From CADEDV01 sp964437415 (lineage in GTDB: Bacteria > Bacteroidota > Bacteroidia > Chitinophagales > Chitinophagaceae), in contig CAYTGN010000006.1 of NCBI GenBank assembly GCA_964437415.1, positions 1-64,000 on the forward strand: a stretch of 64,000 bases of DNA, written 5' to 3'. How positions within the stretch are numbered: the stretch's first letter is position 1; every line of letters starts with the position of its first letter. This document shows positions 9,027 through 18,124 of this stretch, piece by piece. Both the position numbers and the translations under genes were made by a program. The notes below the pieces were generated by a model. That model had not been told where the DNA came from. It made no database searches and saw only the letters and a program-made list of their open reading frames with translations.

Positions 9027-9563
9027 ATGAAACAAATAATTCCTGTTTTTTTCCTGTCGTTGCTGTTGTTTTCCTGCAAGAAGGAAATTACAGAACTGCC
9101 GCCTGCCACAGAAACCGGGGCCCATACCTTTGGTGCAAAAGTGAACGGCAGTTTCTGGGTGCCGCAGGGTTTTGCAGGATTAGGCGCCAGCAACAAACTG
9201 GAAGCGAGGATGATGCCCAATAATGATTTTTATATCAATGCCCGCAATTTTGCTTCTTCTCCCAACGAAACGGAATTCCAGCTTTTCATCAAGGGGCTGA
9301 CAACGCCGGGCACTTACTTGCTGAATACGGATGTGAGCCATCCTTCCACATCGGCCAGCTATGCTTATTATGTGAAAAGAAACCTGACACCGCAAAACGA
9401 ATGGGTCACTTCTGCTTTGTACAGTGGTGCGGTAGCTGTGACTAAAGTAGATATGGCAAACCGTATCGTGTCCGGAACATTCCAGTTTGAAGCGATCAAC
9501 CTCTACAATGCTCCCCAGCCCATAACCGTGTCTGAAGGCCGCTTTGATGTAAAATGGGACTAA
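9027..9563 (+). CDS. Putative lipoprotein of unknown function
   Basis: 178 residues. The ATG at 9027 gives a lipoprotein signal (MKQIIPVFFLSLLLFSC), with the Cys at residue 17 followed by KKE, which in Bacteroidota lipoproteins often goes with retention rather than surface export. An in-frame start at 8964 would add 21 residues without a signal and is rejected. The mature part (THTFGAKVNG-like start, then a beta-rich domain with TTPGTYLL) resembles the DUF6252-type lipoproteins common in this phylum. No function is known. It stands alone, between a divergent and a convergent gene. Confidence 0.65.
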   Translation: MKQIIPVFFLSLLLFSCKKEITELPPATETGAHTFGAKVNGSFWVPQGFAGLGASNKLEARMMPNNDFYINARNFASSPNETEFQLFIKGLTTPGTYLLNTDVSHPSTSASYAYYVKRNLTPQNEWVTSALYSGAVAVTKVDMANRIVSGTFQFEAINLYNAPQPITVSEGRFDVKWD

Positions 9564-9566
9564 ACT

Positions 9567-10235
9567 TTAGTCAAAAAGAATTCGAACCCCCGCAGTAGCA
9601 ATGCCAATAAAAGGAGCCCGGCGGTTAACAAACAAATGGCGGCTTGGGTAATCGGTAGTGGGCACCCACACTCTCCCTTCTGCATACACGAAAATGGCAG
9701 CGCCAACAGGAATTTCCCAGCCGGCGCCAAGATCAAGTGTAAGCCGTTTGAATTTGGCGCTTCCCTGCAACACCGGCAGATCATAAGAAGCGGTATCAAC
9801 TGCAACAGAGTGGCTGTTTTCTATACGGCCTAATAATAATCCCAGTCCGGCATAGCCGTATAGATTCCAGCCTTCATCTGTATCAAACCTTCCCTTCAGG
9901 TAATGTTTCCATCCAAGCGACAGGTGTTTGAGCCGCATCTGAGCCTGGTTGCGATAGTTAACCTGCTGCGGGTTGGTTTGGGTTGACCTTGCGATAGCAG
10001 TAAGGTCATTGTTGAATTTTCCTGTTCCGTAATAAGAAAACCAGCCATAAAGACCGTTTTTTGGGGTCAGGTGCCAGTGAAGTTGCACAGTGTGTCCGGC
10101 GGTAGAGTATCGTTGTTCTTTTTTAAAACTTCGTTGTAAACCAAAATCACTGGCAATGCTAAAGGGGATATATTGTGAAAAGCTGATGTATGAACAGCAA
10201 ACGATCAGAAATGATATGATGAATTGTTTTTTCAA
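9567..10235 (-). CDS. Predicted outer-membrane beta-barrel protein
   Basis: 222 residues with a signal peptide (MKKQFIISFLIVCCSYISFS) and alternating aromatic/polar strands ending in TAGVRILFD. Features such as HLSLGWKHYLKG, YGYAGLGLLLG and LTLDLGAGWEIPVGAAIFVYAEGRVWVP read as barrel strands of an OmpA/OprF-like or PorT-like eight-strand porin. Function unknown. It converges on the lipoprotein gene with only three bases between stop codons. Confidence 0.6.
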   Translation of the reverse strand: MKKQFIISFLIVCCSYISFSQYIPFSIASDFGLQRSFKKEQRYSTAGHTVQLHWHLTPKNGLYGWFSYYGTGKFNNDLTAIARSTQTNPQQVNYRNQAQMRLKHLSLGWKHYLKGRFDTDEGWNLYGYAGLGLLLGRIENSHSVAVDTASYDLPVLQGSAKFKRLTLDLGAGWEIPVGAAIFVYAEGRVWVPTTDYPSRHLFVNRRAPFIGIATAGVRILFD

Positions 10236-10277
10236 TGCAGGATTTGTTTTGCAATGATAACCAAAGATAGTTTTCCA

Positions 10278-10314
10278 TAAATAAATAAGCCACTCCTGGT
10301 GGAATGGCTTATCG
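10278..10314 (-). terminator. Terminator after the S46 peptidase gene
   Basis: Read on the minus strand, ATAAGCCATTCC and its partner AGGAGTGGCTTAT form a long stem-loop followed by TTATTTAT. It sits directly after the stop codon at 10331. Confidence 0.7.
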
Positions 10315-10330
10315 GAAAATGTATGATCTG

Positions 10331-12496
10331 TTATTTCATGATCTTCAGCTCGCTGATGATATTTGCGGCCCCACCAAGTTTTTCAATACACCAGAGCACA
10401 TAGCGTATATCCACATTGATGGTGCGGTTCAGGTCTTTGTCAAAAGCCAGTTTGTGGCTGAGGGCTTCATAGTTGCCATCAAATGCCAGCCCGATGAGTT
10501 CCCCTCTGCCATTGAGCACCGGTGAGCCGGAATTGCCGCCGGTGATATCGTTGCTGGTTATAAAACCGATGACAAGGTCTTTTTTAATGGGATCGGCATA
10601 CTGGCCAAAATCCTTTTTCTTAAAAAGTTCAATTTGTTTTGCCGGCAGGTCAAATTCGTAATCTCCCGGTTTATATTTTTCCAGCACTCCTTTGGAAGTG
10701 GTGACAAAATCATAGTAAACAGCATCCCTTGGACGATAGGATTTCACAGCTCCATAGCTTACCCTCATGGTGAAAGTGGCATCAGGATACATCATTTTTG
10801 CTTTGACCGGGTCCATTTCCATAATCCCTTTCAGGTACAGTCTTCCATACTCTGCATTCTGTGCATTGAACTGCTGGAACTTTGGCAGATACTTGCTGCT
10901 GTAATTTGTAACAAATGCACTGGCATGTGCAAATGCAGGATCATTCTGTAAGCTAAGTGCATCAGGTTTTGCCTCAAACGCATCCCATTTTGTATCATCG
11001 AATATCATGGTCTTGCTGAAAAGATCTGCTGCATATTTTTTCCAGGTGTTTTCATCATCCAGTGCACCATACGCATTTTTTATACCGCTGAAAAAACCAA
11101 TAGGGTGCTGGTCTTTGGCCACATCTTCATAAAACATCCGGGTGATGACGGCCACGATTTGTTGATCAGATACTTTGTCTTCTGATTCAAGAAATGTTTT
11201 GCGTTGCTGTGTGGCAGCCTCCAATGCTTTTTTTACATCGGCTTGTGTGGCATTGGTTTTAACCAACGCTGCTTCGAGTTGCAACAATGAGGAAGCATAA
11301 GAGATAAGCGGTGATCCCATGATGCCTTCATTGATATACTGCCTGTGTTTGGCAAAGGGCCGCCATGCTGCGTATATTTTTCCCCAGTCGGCAAAAAGAT
11401 TTTTGTATTCATTCTTGTCTTTAGCCCATGCATTGAATTTTTCTTCAGCTTTTTTCTTTTGCCCCAATACATCATATTTCAGCAGCTGTTTTGTTTCGCC
11501 ATCATAGAATTTCCAGTAATTGGCAATGCTGGCAAAGGAAGAAGATAACTGCAGCTTCACCTCAGGGTCTTTTTTCATTTCCTCAAACATGTATTTCAGC
11601 CGCACATCTCTCAGCTTTACCAGTGTGGGGTTGTTGACATCAATAGAAAGAGAAATGCCATAAGAACTTTCATAGCGATTGGTGCTGCCTGGATAGCCCC
11701 AGATCATCGCAAAATCATTTTCTTTTAATGGTTTTATGGAAACAGGGAGAAACCATTTGGGTTTCAGTGGAACATTATCTGCTGCATGTTTTGCAGGGCT
11801 GCCATCGGGGGCCGTGTATACACGGAAAACCGAAAAATCACCGGTATGCCGTGGCCATTCCCAGTTGTCAGTGTCGCCCCCAAAAAAACCTACACTTTCC
11901 GGCGGTGTGCCCACAAGGCGGATATCACTGTATCGCTGGTACACAAAGGCGAGAAACTGGTTGCCCTTGAACAAGGCGCTTACTCTTGTCTCAATGCTCT
12001 TTGACGGGTCGCTCATTTTTTTGTTGATATTGGCAAGCACGGCGTTTTGCCGCTGCAGTCTTTCCTGCCCGCTTAATCCCTTCAGCGAATCGAGCACCAA
12101 TGCAGTGACATCGTCAATACGGAGCAAGAACTGAACAGTGAGTGTAGTTGGTATCTCCTCATTTTTGCTCTTTGCATAAAAACCATTCTTGAGGTAATTG
12201 TGTTCGAGGGAACTGGCGCCGGCAATTGCATCATAGCCACAATGATGGTTGGTAAAGATGAGTCCCTGTGCACTGACGATTTCGCCTGTGCAACCACCGC
12301 CGAAAATGATAATAGCATCTTTTAGTGAGGGTTTGTTGATATTATAAAGCTGATCTTTTGTGAGCCTCAGTCCTTTTTTGGCCATATCGTTATACACCTG
12401 CTGGCCCAGCAGCAGGGGTAGCCACATGCCTTCGTCTGCGATGGATCTCAGGAAAAGACAGACGGTCAGAATAATCGTTACAAAAATTTTTCTCAT
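10331..12496 (-). CDS. S46 dipeptidyl-peptidase, DPP7-like
   Basis: A 721-residue periplasmic serine exopeptidase that removes dipeptides from the N-terminus of oligopeptides. It has a signal peptide and the S46 triad: H85 in FTNHHCGYD, D220 in HTGDF, and S656 in GGNSGSPV. Position 674, in AFDGNYEA, is glycine. In P. gingivalis the equivalent residue (673) is Gly in DPP7 and Arg in DPP11, so hydrophobic P1 specificity (DPP7) is expected rather than Asp/Glu. Length matches the family. It probably feeds peptide use, like other Bacteroidota S46 enzymes. It has its own promoter candidate and terminator. Confidence 0.93.
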   Translation of the reverse strand: MRKIFVTIILTVCLFLRSIADEGMWLPLLLGQQVYNDMAKKGLRLTKDQLYNINKPSLKDAIIIFGGGCTGEIVSAQGLIFTNHHCGYDAIAGASSLEHNYLKNGFYAKSKNEEIPTTLTVQFLLRIDDVTALVLDSLKGLSGQERLQRQNAVLANINKKMSDPSKSIETRVSALFKGNQFLAFVYQRYSDIRLVGTPPESVGFFGGDTDNWEWPRHTGDFSVFRVYTAPDGSPAKHAADNVPLKPKWFLPVSIKPLKENDFAMIWGYPGSTNRYESSYGISLSIDVNNPTLVKLRDVRLKYMFEEMKKDPEVKLQLSSSFASIANYWKFYDGETKQLLKYDVLGQKKKAEEKFNAWAKDKNEYKNLFADWGKIYAAWRPFAKHRQYINEGIMGSPLISYASSLLQLEAALVKTNATQADVKKALEAATQQRKTFLESEDKVSDQQIVAVITRMFYEDVAKDQHPIGFFSGIKNAYGALDDENTWKKYAADLFSKTMIFDDTKWDAFEAKPDALSLQNDPAFAHASAFVTNYSSKYLPKFQQFNAQNAEYGRLYLKGIMEMDPVKAKMMYPDATFTMRVSYGAVKSYRPRDAVYYDFVTTSKGVLEKYKPGDYEFDLPAKQIELFKKKDFGQYADPIKKDLVIGFITSNDITGGNSGSPVLNGRGELIGLAFDGNYEALSHKLAFDKDLNRTINVDIRYVLWCIEKLGGAANIISELKIMK

Positions 12497-12516
12497 AGTT
12501 TGCTTTTTAGGAATGA

Positions 12517-12524
12517 CAAACCTA
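12517..12524 (-). promoter_or_regulatory. Candidate -7 promoter box for the S46 peptidase
   Basis: On the minus strand TAGGTTTG matches TAnnTTTG exactly, 20 nt before the start codon at 12496. No clear -33 element. Confidence 0.4.
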
Positions 12525-12565
12525 CTAAAAACACAGATGCAGGGATAAATGAGTGATGAAAAAAG

Positions 12566-12592
12566 AAAAACCGGCCATTGTGCCGGTTTTTT
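12566..12592 (-). terminator. Terminator after the 12610-13419 gene
   Basis: Symmetric hairpin AAAAACCGGC - CATTGT - GCCGGTTTTT. Read on the minus strand it follows the stop codon at 12610 and ends in a T run. The A/T-flanked stem could also work in the other direction. Confidence 0.75.
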
Positions 12593-12609
12593 ACCTTAAA
12601 AAAAGCTCG

Positions 12610-13419
12610 TTATTGCTTATAGCCTCTCCATACCCTGTTTTCTTTATCGAAAAGCCAGAAATGATTGTTGCTGTAGGCGAAATTGAGCCAGCCGTTCACC
12701 GGAGCGCTGTCGGGTAGTTTTAACCGGCGGCTGAGGAAACCATCGGAAAGGCTGTATAGTTCAATTTCTCTTGACAAAGTGTTGAGCAAACCGATCTCTG
12801 CATTTTTGATGCCGGTGAAAACGGCGGTAGTGCTGTTGTAATTTTCAATAACATCGCTGTTGCTTGTTTCGTTGTCGTTGTTTTTCTTTGTTTTGCCAAG
12901 ACGAAGATTTACGGCTTTTATAAAGGAAGCTGTTTCATAATCATATTTTTCCAGTTCACCTTCTTCGGTCATGAAATAAACGGCATTTTCTTTGGGATCA
13001 TAGGAGCCGGAGCATTGATCAGAAGGCTGGTGTTTGCCTTCCTGCAATGGAGAAATTTCTTGCGGAATACCGTTATCATCTAATTTATATTCCGCCCAGC
13101 CAAAGTCCTTGTATCCGTTGACCTGTATGGTTTTTGTTTTGGAGTTATACCACATGCCGCGGATGTCGAACATGGTTTGTTGTTCGCCGGTGGAAAGACG
13201 GTCACCCTTTTCATTATATACAGCAAAAGGAAAAGCTGTGTTTCCTGCGATGGCAGCATAGTATTTTTTTTGACCGGGGTGCCAGGTCACAGAGCCGCCA
13301 TTAGCGCCACCTTCACCCACTATCTTCAGTTCTATGGTAGTTTTAAGAGACTTGGTTGATTGTGCAGATAGAGCAGCACAGAACAAGAGGGTAACGGGAA
13401 GAATAATCATTTTTTTCAT
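12610..13419 (-). CDS. Exported protein of unknown function
   Basis: A 269-residue protein with a clear signal peptide (MKKMIILPVTLLFCAALSAQ). The mature part has spaced short motifs with repeated aromatic and glycine turns (TWHPGQKKYYAAIAG, FDIRGMWYNSKTKTI, AVYFMTEEGELEKYD, NHFWLFDKENRVWRGYK), suggesting blades of a beta-propeller. An acidic, Asn-rich stretch (KKNNDNETSNSDVIENYN) lies about two-thirds along. I do not recognise the family. It is monocistronic, with its own terminator, upstream of the S46 peptidase on the same strand. Confidence 0.6.
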   Translation of the reverse strand: MKKMIILPVTLLFCAALSAQSTKSLKTTIELKIVGEGGANGGSVTWHPGQKKYYAAIAGNTAFPFAVYNEKGDRLSTGEQQTMFDIRGMWYNSKTKTIQVNGYKDFGWAEYKLDDNGIPQEISPLQEGKHQPSDQCSGSYDPKENAVYFMTEEGELEKYDYETASFIKAVNLRLGKTKKNNDNETSNSDVIENYNSTTAVFTGIKNAEIGLLNTLSREIELYSLSDGFLSRRLKLPDSAPVNGWLNFAYSNNHFWLFDKENRVWRGYKQ

Positions 13420-13487
13420 ATTCGGGAATTTGTATTGCGAAGTAAAGAAATAATTAACTATGACGACATACCGTATTGCCGGTAAAT

Positions 13488-14489
13488 TTATTCAGCCGGG
13501 CTGTTAAGTGTTTTCCAAAGCAGGTCCTTCAGTTCCACCAATCCTTTATTGGTGAGAGAAGAGATGAAAAGATGCGGAATATTTGCAGGCAGCTCTTTTT
13601 CAATCGCTGCTTTCAGTTCATTATCCAGCATATCAGATTTGCTGATGGCGATGATGAATTGTTTATGCAGCAATTCAGGATTGTATTGCTCCAGTTCATT
13701 CACCAGCACTTCAAATTCTTTTTTATGATCCTTGCTGTCGGCGGGAACCAGGAAAAGCAAAACGGAGTTTCTTTCAATATGCCGCAGGAAACGATGACCA
13801 AGCCCTTTTCCTTCGGCGGCGCCTTCAATGATGCCCGGCAAATCGGCAATGCAAAAACTTTTTCCATCACGGTATTCCACCATGCCGAGGTTGGGAGTGA
13901 TGGTGGTGAAAGCATAATCTGCGATCTTGGGTTTTGCAGCGGTGATCACGGATAGCAGTGTTGATTTGCCGGCATTGGGAAAACCTACAAGGCCCACATC
14001 GGCCAACACTTTTAATTCTAATATCTTCCAGCCCTCTTTACCGGGCAAGCCGGGTTGGGCATATTCAGGTGCCTGGTTAGTGGGTGTAGCAAAATGAGCA
14101 TTGCCCAAGCCTCCCTTGCCGCCTTCCATCCAGATCACTTCCTGGCCATCTTCCAAAATCTCTACTTCCTGTTGTTCTGTTTCCTCATCGCGGACAACTG
14201 TACCGAGTGGCACTTCAATGATAACATCTTTGCCAAAGCGTCCTGTCTTGTTGTTGCCGCTGCCACCTTCACCATTCTCTGCCAGCACATTTTTAAAATA
14301 ACGCAGATGCAGCAGTGTCCAGAGATTTTTATTGCCTTTTAGAATAATATGACCGCCGCGACCACCATCTCCGCCATCGGGTCCACCCATGGCGGTAAAC
14401 TTGTTTCGCATAAAATGCTTACTGCCCGGTCCGCCATGCCCGCTGCGGCAAAAAATCCTTATCTGGTCAACAAAATTGCTTTTTTCCAT
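13488..14489 (-). CDS. obg: Obg family GTPase (ObgE/CgtA)
   Basis: 333 residues, the usual length of the Bacteroidota form. The N-terminal Obg fold carries the glycine-rich GGPDGGDGGRGGHIIL (35-50). The GTPase domain has G1 GFPNAGKS (169-176), switch II DLPG (216-219) and an SKSD (283-286) in place of NKxD, as in other Obg proteins of this phylum. Obg is an essential ribosome-assembly and stress GTPase. The variable C-terminal extension (OCT domain) is absent. The start codon is only seven bases from a -7 box, so the mRNA may be nearly leaderless. Confidence 0.96.
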   Translation of the reverse strand: MEKSNFVDQIRIFCRSGHGGPGSKHFMRNKFTAMGGPDGGDGGRGGHIILKGNKNLWTLLHLRYFKNVLAENGEGGSGNNKTGRFGKDVIIEVPLGTVVRDEETEQQEVEILEDGQEVIWMEGGKGGLGNAHFATPTNQAPEYAQPGLPGKEGWKILELKVLADVGLVGFPNAGKSTLLSVITAAKPKIADYAFTTITPNLGMVEYRDGKSFCIADLPGIIEGAAEGKGLGHRFLRHIERNSVLLFLVPADSKDHKKEFEVLVNELEQYNPELLHKQFIIAISKSDMLDNELKAAIEKELPANIPHLFISSLTNKGLVELKDLLWKTLNSPAE

Positions 14490-14496
14490 TGCTGCG

Positions 14497-14504
14497 CAAA
14501 ACTA
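14497..14504 (-). promoter_or_regulatory. Candidate -7 promoter box for obg
   Basis: On the minus strand TAGTTTTG matches TAnnTTTG. Its last base is eight positions before the ATG, which predicts a 5' leader of only a few bases. Confidence 0.4.
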
Positions 14505-14537
14505 AGTGATATTATTCCCCTTTAGGATAAAGGACAT

Positions 14538-14572
14538 AAAAAAAAAACGCCGGCCTTACGGGACCGACGCTG
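14538..14572 (-). terminator. Terminator after the 14592-15854 T9SS gene
   Basis: Read on the minus strand, GCGTCGGTCC and GGCCGGCG form an imperfect GC-rich stem followed by a run of ten T. It lies between this gene and obg. Confidence 0.75.
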
Positions 14573-14591
14573 AAACGCAGTAAAATAAATC

Positions 14592-15854
14592 TTACTGCAC
14601 AACGAGTTTTTTGCTGAATACTGAGCGGTTATTTTTATCCACCACTTTGATGAGATAAAAACCCTGCGCAGCAAGACCGTCAATGCGAATAGTTTCAGCT
14701 TGTCCTTTGCCGCTCACATTTACAATACGCTGCAACAGGTTTCTGCCCATAACATCGGCCAGTTGAATGGTGTATTCTCCCGGTTCCAATTGGTTGAAGT
14801 GAACGGCAAACTGGTTATTGGTAACGGGGTTGGGATAGATCTGGATCTTGTTTGACTCCGCATCATCGTTATCACTGATCAGTGCAGGAACATCTACCAA
14901 CTGATTTGACTTTCTTGCCGTATTCAGGACGTTACTATTTGCAAGGTCTGAACTGCGCCAGTTATCTGCCAAAGGCACATGAGTAGCGGCCAATGTTTTC
15001 ATATCAACCGTAAAGAAACTATTGGTGGCTTCGGTGGCGCTGCTGATGAGCACTTTGTTATCATGTGTAACTGCTGCGCCGTTTGTCGTAAAATTATTGG
15101 GAAGTCCGGTCACCCTGCCAAGATGTGCGGCCACTTTTGATTCAATATTCACTTTGAAAACATAATTGCGGGCTGAGATGATAAAAAGATTGCCTTCGTT
15201 GTCGGCTATCATATCTCCGCCAAAACTGGTGCAGGAGCCATGAATGGAAAAGCCTTTGTTGGCAGGATCATCCACCAACGTTCCCAAATCAGTCACAAGT
15301 ATATTCTTGCCGTTGCTGCTAAAGCGTATCAGGTGAGTGCCATCATTGGTGAGAGCATATCCGTTACCGTCATCGGCCATTGTCATACGGGTAATGATAT
15401 TGCCCTGGTCTGCATTTTTGCTGACCATTCCGGTGAAAGGCTGTCCTGTCAAATAATATACTTTCATACTACGGGCATCAATATACCGGAGCTGATCAAT
15501 GAACATGGGAGTGTACCATATGCGGTTGTTCTTTCTGTCATAGGCCATAGCAGCAACACCGCTGCTGAAGGCAGGCTGTATATTATAACCTTTGGCAGCC
15601 ACATCCATATTGAAGGATGTGATCTCTTTTTTGCTTATAGCATCAAAAGCAGTTTGATTGGCTTCGGTACCATTCAGGAGCACATCGGTGAATTTTCCAT
15701 TCTGAAGATTTAGTTTTCTCAGGTAACTCCAGTTAACACCATCTTTTTGCACATCGGTGATAGCCCAGGCATACCGGTCAGTTTGACCAAAGGAAGTTAA
15801 ATTCAGCAGTACAACTCCTAAAAGGAGGGAAAAGCAGGGTAAACTTTTTCTCAT
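14592..15854 (-). CDS. T9SS type A cargo protein, possible beta-propeller
   Basis: 420 residues. A signal peptide (MRKSLPCFSLLLGVVLLNLTSFG) is followed by a repetitive middle region resembling propeller blades (AAMAYDRKNNRIWYTP, MTMADDGNGYALTNDG, MIADNEGNLFIISARN). The last 80 residues form a T9SS type A sorting domain: IQIYPNPVTNNQFAVHF, then IQLADVMGRNLLQRIV and FYLIKVVDKNNRSVFSKKLVV. It should cross the outer membrane through the type IX system and be attached to the surface or released. The function of the propeller-like part is unknown. Two further T9SS cargo genes lie just upstream on the same strand. Confidence 0.82.
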   Translation of the reverse strand: MRKSLPCFSLLLGVVLLNLTSFGQTDRYAWAITDVQKDGVNWSYLRKLNLQNGKFTDVLLNGTEANQTAFDAISKKEITSFNMDVAAKGYNIQPAFSSGVAAMAYDRKNNRIWYTPMFIDQLRYIDARSMKVYYLTGQPFTGMVSKNADQGNIITRMTMADDGNGYALTNDGTHLIRFSSNGKNILVTDLGTLVDDPANKGFSIHGSCTSFGGDMIADNEGNLFIISARNYVFKVNIESKVAAHLGRVTGLPNNFTTNGAAVTHDNKVLISSATEATNSFFTVDMKTLAATHVPLADNWRSSDLANSNVLNTARKSNQLVDVPALISDNDDAESNKIQIYPNPVTNNQFAVHFNQLEPGEYTIQLADVMGRNLLQRIVNVSGKGQAETIRIDGLAAQGFYLIKVVDKNNRSVFSKKLVVQ

Positions 15855-15964
15855 ACGCAGGGGTTTAAAGGTTAAAATATTCGGACTATTAAATTACGAA
15901 GTTTCAGCCTCATACAAAAGAATATTCTATAAAAATTCTCAATGAAATACAGGAACGGTTATTA

Positions 15965-15998
15965 AAAGAAACCCCTCCGCCTTTTGGGCAAGAGGGGT
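15965..15998 (-). terminator. Terminator after the 16041-17813 gene
   Basis: Minus strand: ACCCCTC paired with GAGGGGT around a 14-base loop, then TTTCTTTT. A very similar hairpin follows the paralogous gene at 18125, so 3' flank and gene end were duplicated together. Confidence 0.78.
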
Positions 15999-16040
15999 CC
16001 AAGGTATAAAAACCCTGAGCATTGCGCTTTAATGAGTTAC

Positions 16041-17813
16041 TCAGCGTACAACCGTAAACTTAGCCGTGCTTACCTCGTCTTCTTTTGCCACCTGGATGAC
16101 ATAGGAACCGGGTTGCAGGCGTTCGGAATTGTTCAGCGCCACACTATTGTTTCCTTCATACGTTTTGCTTTGTTGTTGCAGCAGCACTCTTCCGGTGATA
16201 TCGAGCACCCGGATGGTCACAAGGCCGCTTTGTGATGAAGTGAACCGAATAGTAGCCTGGCCATTACCCCTTACAGGGTTGGGGTTCATCGTGATACCGG
16301 TAATAGATTTTTCATCTTTACGGATCATGATCACATTGCTGTATTTAAACTGGCCGTCAAGGTCAACGATCTTCAGGCGATACCAGAATACACTACCTGC
16401 AACAGTAGCAAGATTATCGCTGTGCTGGTAGGCTGAACGTCCGCTGTTATTTTGAGAAGGCTTGTTGCTGATGGCAGTGAACACGGAGCCATTGGTGCTT
16501 CTTTCTATTTCAAAATGGCTGAAATTAACTTCGTTTTCTGTGTCCCAGTTCAGCAATGCTTCCTGGTTGCGATAAGTGCCTGAGAATGTCAGCAGGCGAA
16601 CCGGCAAAGTGGTTTGTGTCGGGAAAGCATCTGATGCCAGGTCGGTCAAACCACTCGGGCTGGTTGAGCCGGGAACCAATGTAGCATTTACTGTGCCGCT
16701 GGCGGTATTTGCTGTAAACTGGTCAATAAAATAAATACCAGTGCTGGTAGAAATATGCAAAGAACCAGACTGAGTCCAGGCAACTCCATTCACACTTCCA
16801 GTGAAGTTGTTGTTATCCTGGTCCAGAACGGTCCATTTACGGGTGAGTGTGGTGGGTGTGGAAAGAGAGTTCAGTGTATAAACATAGGTGCTGCCGTCCG
16901 AAATGTTTGCTACAACATACAGGGTTCCGTTTCCACTGATAGCCAGGTCGCCATTCTGAAACTCTGAAGCAGAACCACCGGAAATGCCCAATGATGCATT
17001 TCCAAATGTGTTCACATTGCTGATAGCTGCGGATCCATTCCCCTGGAACGAAGCAATATAAACCGTTCCGTTCGTGGCGTTGCCCGCAATGACCCAGCCT
17101 TTGCCGCTGTCATCGAAACCAAGACGCACATAGCTGAAGTCTTCATTATTAGCCGGGCCATTCATATCAATCGTGCCGCGGCTGCCATTATTTGCCCCGG
17201 TAGGACTTACCGAATAAACGGTAACCACTCCGTTCAGTGAATTTGCGTCATCCCTGTTGAGATAATAAAGGTATCCATCAGGATCATTAGGGTTTGATTT
17301 GTTTTTACCTAACGCTGCAGTAGATGTCACTGGAGTAGCAATAGTTGCCGGTCCATTAATAATGTCGCCTGTAACAGGATTGACTGTATAGGCACGAATC
17401 GGTCCTGTTCCGGAAGTCGACCACAGATTGGGGTTGAAAACGGTCAATGTTGTTGAGGCATTGGCAACTCCAGAGCCACCTTCATCCTGGGTAACTGTTA
17501 CTTCAATAGTGTAGGTTCCCGGAACTGTAAATTGAAATGCATGGCTTTCGGAATTACAACCTGATGTACAATTGAAAACAGCAGGTGAGGCGGGTATTGT
17601 CGCCCCTGGGCCGGTTATAGTATACGCATAGGTTCTGTCATTGCCATTACCACCAAAGCCACTTGTGGTAATCGTGAAACTTTGTGTTGTACCAGCCACA
17701 ATGCTGCCGTTAGCCGGTGAAATACTGGCTGTTTGTGCTGCAAGCCTGTTGGTGGCCAGCAGCGTAATTAATAATAACGAAAGGAATCCTTTCATGACAG
17801 TAAAATTTTTCAT
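16041..17813 (-). CDS. T9SS type A cargo protein with Ig-like N-terminus
   Basis: 590 residues: signal peptide (MKGFLSLLLITLLATNRLAA, six residues in), a PKD/Ig-like domain (about 30-130, ending with GTYTIEVTVTQ), a propeller-like middle (LYYLNRDDANSLNGVVTVY, VRLGFDDSGKGWVIAG), then LPVRLLTFSGTYRNQEALL, which opens a fibronectin-like module present in many T9SS cargoes. The C-terminus is a type A sorting domain (TMNPNPVRGNGQATIRF, RVLDITGRVLLQQQSKTY, SYVIQVAKED). The last 190 residues are closely similar to those of the next gene, while the N-termini differ, so the pair looks like a duplication with domain exchange. Function unknown. Confidence 0.85.
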   Translation of the reverse strand: MKNFTVMKGFLSLLLITLLATNRLAAQTASISPANGSIVAGTTQSFTITTSGFGGNGNDRTYAYTITGPGATIPASPAVFNCTSGCNSESHAFQFTVPGTYTIEVTVTQDEGGSGVANASTTLTVFNPNLWSTSGTGPIRAYTVNPVTGDIINGPATIATPVTSTAALGKNKSNPNDPDGYLYYLNRDDANSLNGVVTVYSVSPTGANNGSRGTIDMNGPANNEDFSYVRLGFDDSGKGWVIAGNATNGTVYIASFQGNGSAAISNVNTFGNASLGISGGSASEFQNGDLAISGNGTLYVVANISDGSTYVYTLNSLSTPTTLTRKWTVLDQDNNNFTGSVNGVAWTQSGSLHISTSTGIYFIDQFTANTASGTVNATLVPGSTSPSGLTDLASDAFPTQTTLPVRLLTFSGTYRNQEALLNWDTENEVNFSHFEIERSTNGSVFTAISNKPSQNNSGRSAYQHSDNLATVAGSVFWYRLKIVDLDGQFKYSNVIMIRKDEKSITGITMNPNPVRGNGQATIRFTSSQSGLVTIRVLDITGRVLLQQQSKTYEGNNSVALNNSERLQPGSYVIQVAKEDEVSTAKFTVVR

Positions 17814-18124
17814 GCTCGTAGGTTTTATTTGAATAAAAAAAATCCTTTACCAAATTGGTTTTGGCGGAGATGGATTCAACTGGTCATTAACAGGATCTGA
17901 AAAAAAATGGTTTCGGAACAGAATTCTTGGATACTGTAACGGGGAGGGTACTACGAGGCTTTTGGAAAGGATTTGAATCGGGGGTCGTAAAAGTAATTGC
18001 TGCATTTTTAAACCGCAAGGGGTTGTGGAAATAATTTCTTGTTGAGGTATAAAAAAAACCCCTCCGCATTGAGCCAGAGGGGTTCAGGTATAAAACCCTG
18101 AGCATTAAAGTTTAGGTTCACTGC
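17814..18124. other. Intergenic region between two T9SS cargo genes
   Basis: 311 bases. The 18.05-18.09 kb part holds the terminator of the upstream gene. The end next to 17813 is T-rich on the minus strand and includes the sequence AAATAAAACCT just before the start, shared with the paralogue at 20035. No exact TAnnTTTG box, coding region or RNA gene was recognised in the rest. Confidence 0.5.
18051..18084 (-). terminator. Terminator after the 18125-20035 gene
   Basis: Minus strand: AACCCCTC pairs with GAGGGGTT, followed by a run of eight T. Same design and loop context as the hairpin at 15965-15998. Confidence 0.78.
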
